Source: Maribacter sp. ACAM166
GTDB lineage: Bacteria; Bacteroidota; Bacteroidia; Flavobacteriales; Flavobacteriaceae
Assembly: GCF_005771495.1 (NCBI RefSeq)
Contig: NZ_VAUW01000027.1
Coordinates: 1-59,657, forward strand
Direction of reading: 5' to 3'
DNA length: 59,657 bases
Positions 58,439 through 59,657 of the stretch are shown piece by piece. The notes beneath the pieces were generated by a model, which saw only the letters and a list, made by a program, of their open reading frames with translations, searched no databases and had not been told where the DNA came from. The first letter of the stretch is position 1; the number at the start of each line of letters is the position of its first letter. Position numbers and translations under genes: made by a program.

Positions 58439-59429
58439 ATGTCTATTAGTAACAACGCTTCTAGTACGGCGGTTGTAGCGAAGTTCTATGGTGTAAACCC
58501 AAGAAGTTTACAACGGCAATACAAAGATTATTTAAGCAATTTCAAATCTTGGAATCAAAAATCACAAGCAAAAGATTGGACGTTGTTCCCAAAGAATATA
58601 GGAAGTCACCTATCTCTAGATGAAACTGCTTTTTCAAATGGGGATTTATATACCATTCTAACTAATAAAAAAGCAAAAGAAAAGAAAGGAGCTATCATTA
58701 CTATGGTTAAAGGAACCTAAAGCGGAATCTGTTATAACAATACTACATAAGATTCCTTTAAAACAACGAAAGAAAGTCAAGGAGGTCACCCTAGACATGG
58801 CGGGTAATATAGGACTAATCGTTAAAAAATAATTTCCAAACGCCACACTAGCCATAGATAGGTTCCATGTTCAAAAGCTAGCCCTAGATGCATTACAGCA
58901 AATTAGAATCAAACATAGGTGGGAAGCACTAGATCCTGAGAATGACGCTATAGAAAACGCTAGAAGCAAATCCTTAAAATACACACCAGTACTACTATCC
59001 AATGGAGATACTTTAAAACAACTCTTAGCTCGAAGCAGATATTTATTATATAAATCCAGTAGTAAATGGACAGTAAATCAATCAGAAAGAGCAGAAATTC
59101 TTTTTAAGCGATATCCTGATTTCGAAAAAGCATACAAATTATGCCAAAACCTATCTTGGATATTCAACAACACAAAAGACAAAACTTCTGCTCTAATACC
59201 CCTCGCCAAATGGGACGAAAAAGTGAGACAGGCCAAATTCAAAAGTTTCAACACCATTGCCAGAAGTATGTCGATTCATTACAAAAATATACCCAACTAC
59301 TTTGACAATAGGAGCACAAATGCTTCGGCAGAATCTTTCAATGCTAAAATAAAGTCTTTTAGGGCACAATTCAGAGGCGTTAGAAACGTAGAATTCTTCC
59401 TCTTTATACTAACTAATATTTTTGCCTAA
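58439..59429 (+). pseudogene. ISAon1-type (ISL3-like) transposase remnant
   Basis: A decayed transposase of the ISAon1 type. Segment 1 (58439-58720) has VAKFYGVNPRSLQRQYKDYL and LSLDETAFSNGDLYTI with a catalytic-type Asp. An extra T at about 58718 shifts the frame; the next segment gives TLDMAGNIGLIVKK and then a TAA at 58830-58832. After that, NATLAIDRFHVQKLALDALQ runs on to STNASAESFNAKIKSFRAQF and the end at 59427-59429. The N-terminal portion is short, so the left part of the element may be lost. No terminal inverted repeat or target duplication could be fixed by eye. It sits about 160 bases from the 5S rRNA end. Confidence 0.85.
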
Positions 59430-59550
59430 TACCTATTATAGTAGTCAAACATAAAATGAAAAAACAGCATATCTTATTCATAGCATTTATTTAGTTCCCT
59501 AAATATACTAAAATGCATCAGCTATTATATGGCCATCTGGATTTCGGGTA

Positions 59551-59585
59551 TAAAAAAAGCCCCTTACATTTCTGTAAGGGGCTTT
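59551..59585 (-). terminator. rRNA operon terminator
   Basis: A 13-bp perfect stem (AAAGCCCCTTACA paired with TGTAAGGGGCTTT) with a 4-base loop and a T run on the minus strand lies just past the 3' end of the 5S rRNA. Confidence 0.92.
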
Positions 59586-59590
59586 CGAAA

Positions 59591-59657
59591 AAGGCGGCTA
59601 CCTACTCTCCCACTTGATATAGCAGTACCATCGGCGCAAACGGTCTTAACTTCCCTG
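59591..59657 (-). rRNA. rrf: 5S ribosomal RNA, 3' part (partial)
   Basis: The reverse complement reads as the 3' half of a Bacteroidota 5S rRNA, with GGGAAGTTAAGACCGTTTGC at the window edge, then the GCGCCGATGGTACTGC block and the end GGGAGAGTAGGTAGCCGCC. The 5' part lies beyond the window. It indicates an rRNA operon on the minus strand. Confidence 0.93.

Overview
The window reads as chromosome of a marine-type member of the Flavobacteriaceae (Bacteroidota). The signs are low GC, several TonB-dependent receptors with CarboxypepD_reg-like N-termini, many lipoproteins, no Shine-Dalgarno sequences at starts, a eukaryote-like IleS of about 1130 residues, and gene neighbourhoods usual for this family (ileS-dksA-lspA, pgi-M23 peptidase, recO-TonB receptor). 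The genus cannot be fixed from sequence alone. No tRNA, CRISPR array, prophage or integrative element was found.

Layout. 1-5.0 kb: the tail of an IS982-like transposase abuts and appears to truncate a DUF5689/lamin-tail lipoprotein; its TonB receptor and a divergent secreted endonuclease/phosphatase-fold enzyme follow, suggesting an uptake module. 5.0-9.0 kb: DUF1080 protein, a small membrane protein and a second TonB receptor with a tandem operator-like repeat upstream. 9.1-18.2 kb (minus strand): pgi, M23 peptidase, tryptophan 2,3-dioxygenase, DUF3108 protein, a patatin/Omp85 fusion and uvrC. 18.2-24.4 kb: an unannotated 28-codon membrane ORF, 5-formyl-THF cyclo-ligase, and lspA / adhesin-like protein / DksA-like / ileS. 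24.5-31 kb: helical lipoprotein, heme-receptor-like TonB receptor, recO, gdhA, trans-sulfuration enzyme. 31-45 kb: mixed small genes, including a thioesterase pseudogene with two nonsense codons, a DsbA/thioredoxin pair, a divergent DoxX pair, a SulP transporter and a PhyH oxygenase divergent from an AraC regulator. 45-53 kb: a frameshifted DUF421 gene and a glycerol-3-phosphate cluster (gpsA, glpD, glpK) interrupted by a decayed alpha/beta-hydrolase pseudogene. 53-58.2 kb: CvpA, two tandem CAP-domain lipoproteins, and 3-hydroxyanthranilate dioxygenase / DUF1304 / ALDH7. 58.2-59.7 kb: a decayed ISAon1-type transposase and, on the minus strand, the 3' end of a 5S rRNA with its terminator, which marks an rRNA operon continuing beyond the window.

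How genes work together. Tryptophan 2,3-dioxygenase (12 kb) and 3-hydroxyanthranilate dioxygenase (55.7 kb) both belong to the kynurenine route but lie 43 kb apart. gpsA, glpD and glpK link glycerol to phospholipid precursor and central metabolism. Most of the window is ordinary housekeeping and accessory flavobacterial DNA. I do not see a convincing new multi-gene defence or biosynthetic system. The most notable signals are the IS-truncated uptake module, clustered gene decay (thioesterase, DUF421, hydrolase, transposase), several operator-like or hairpin repeats, and a possible small membrane protein gene.
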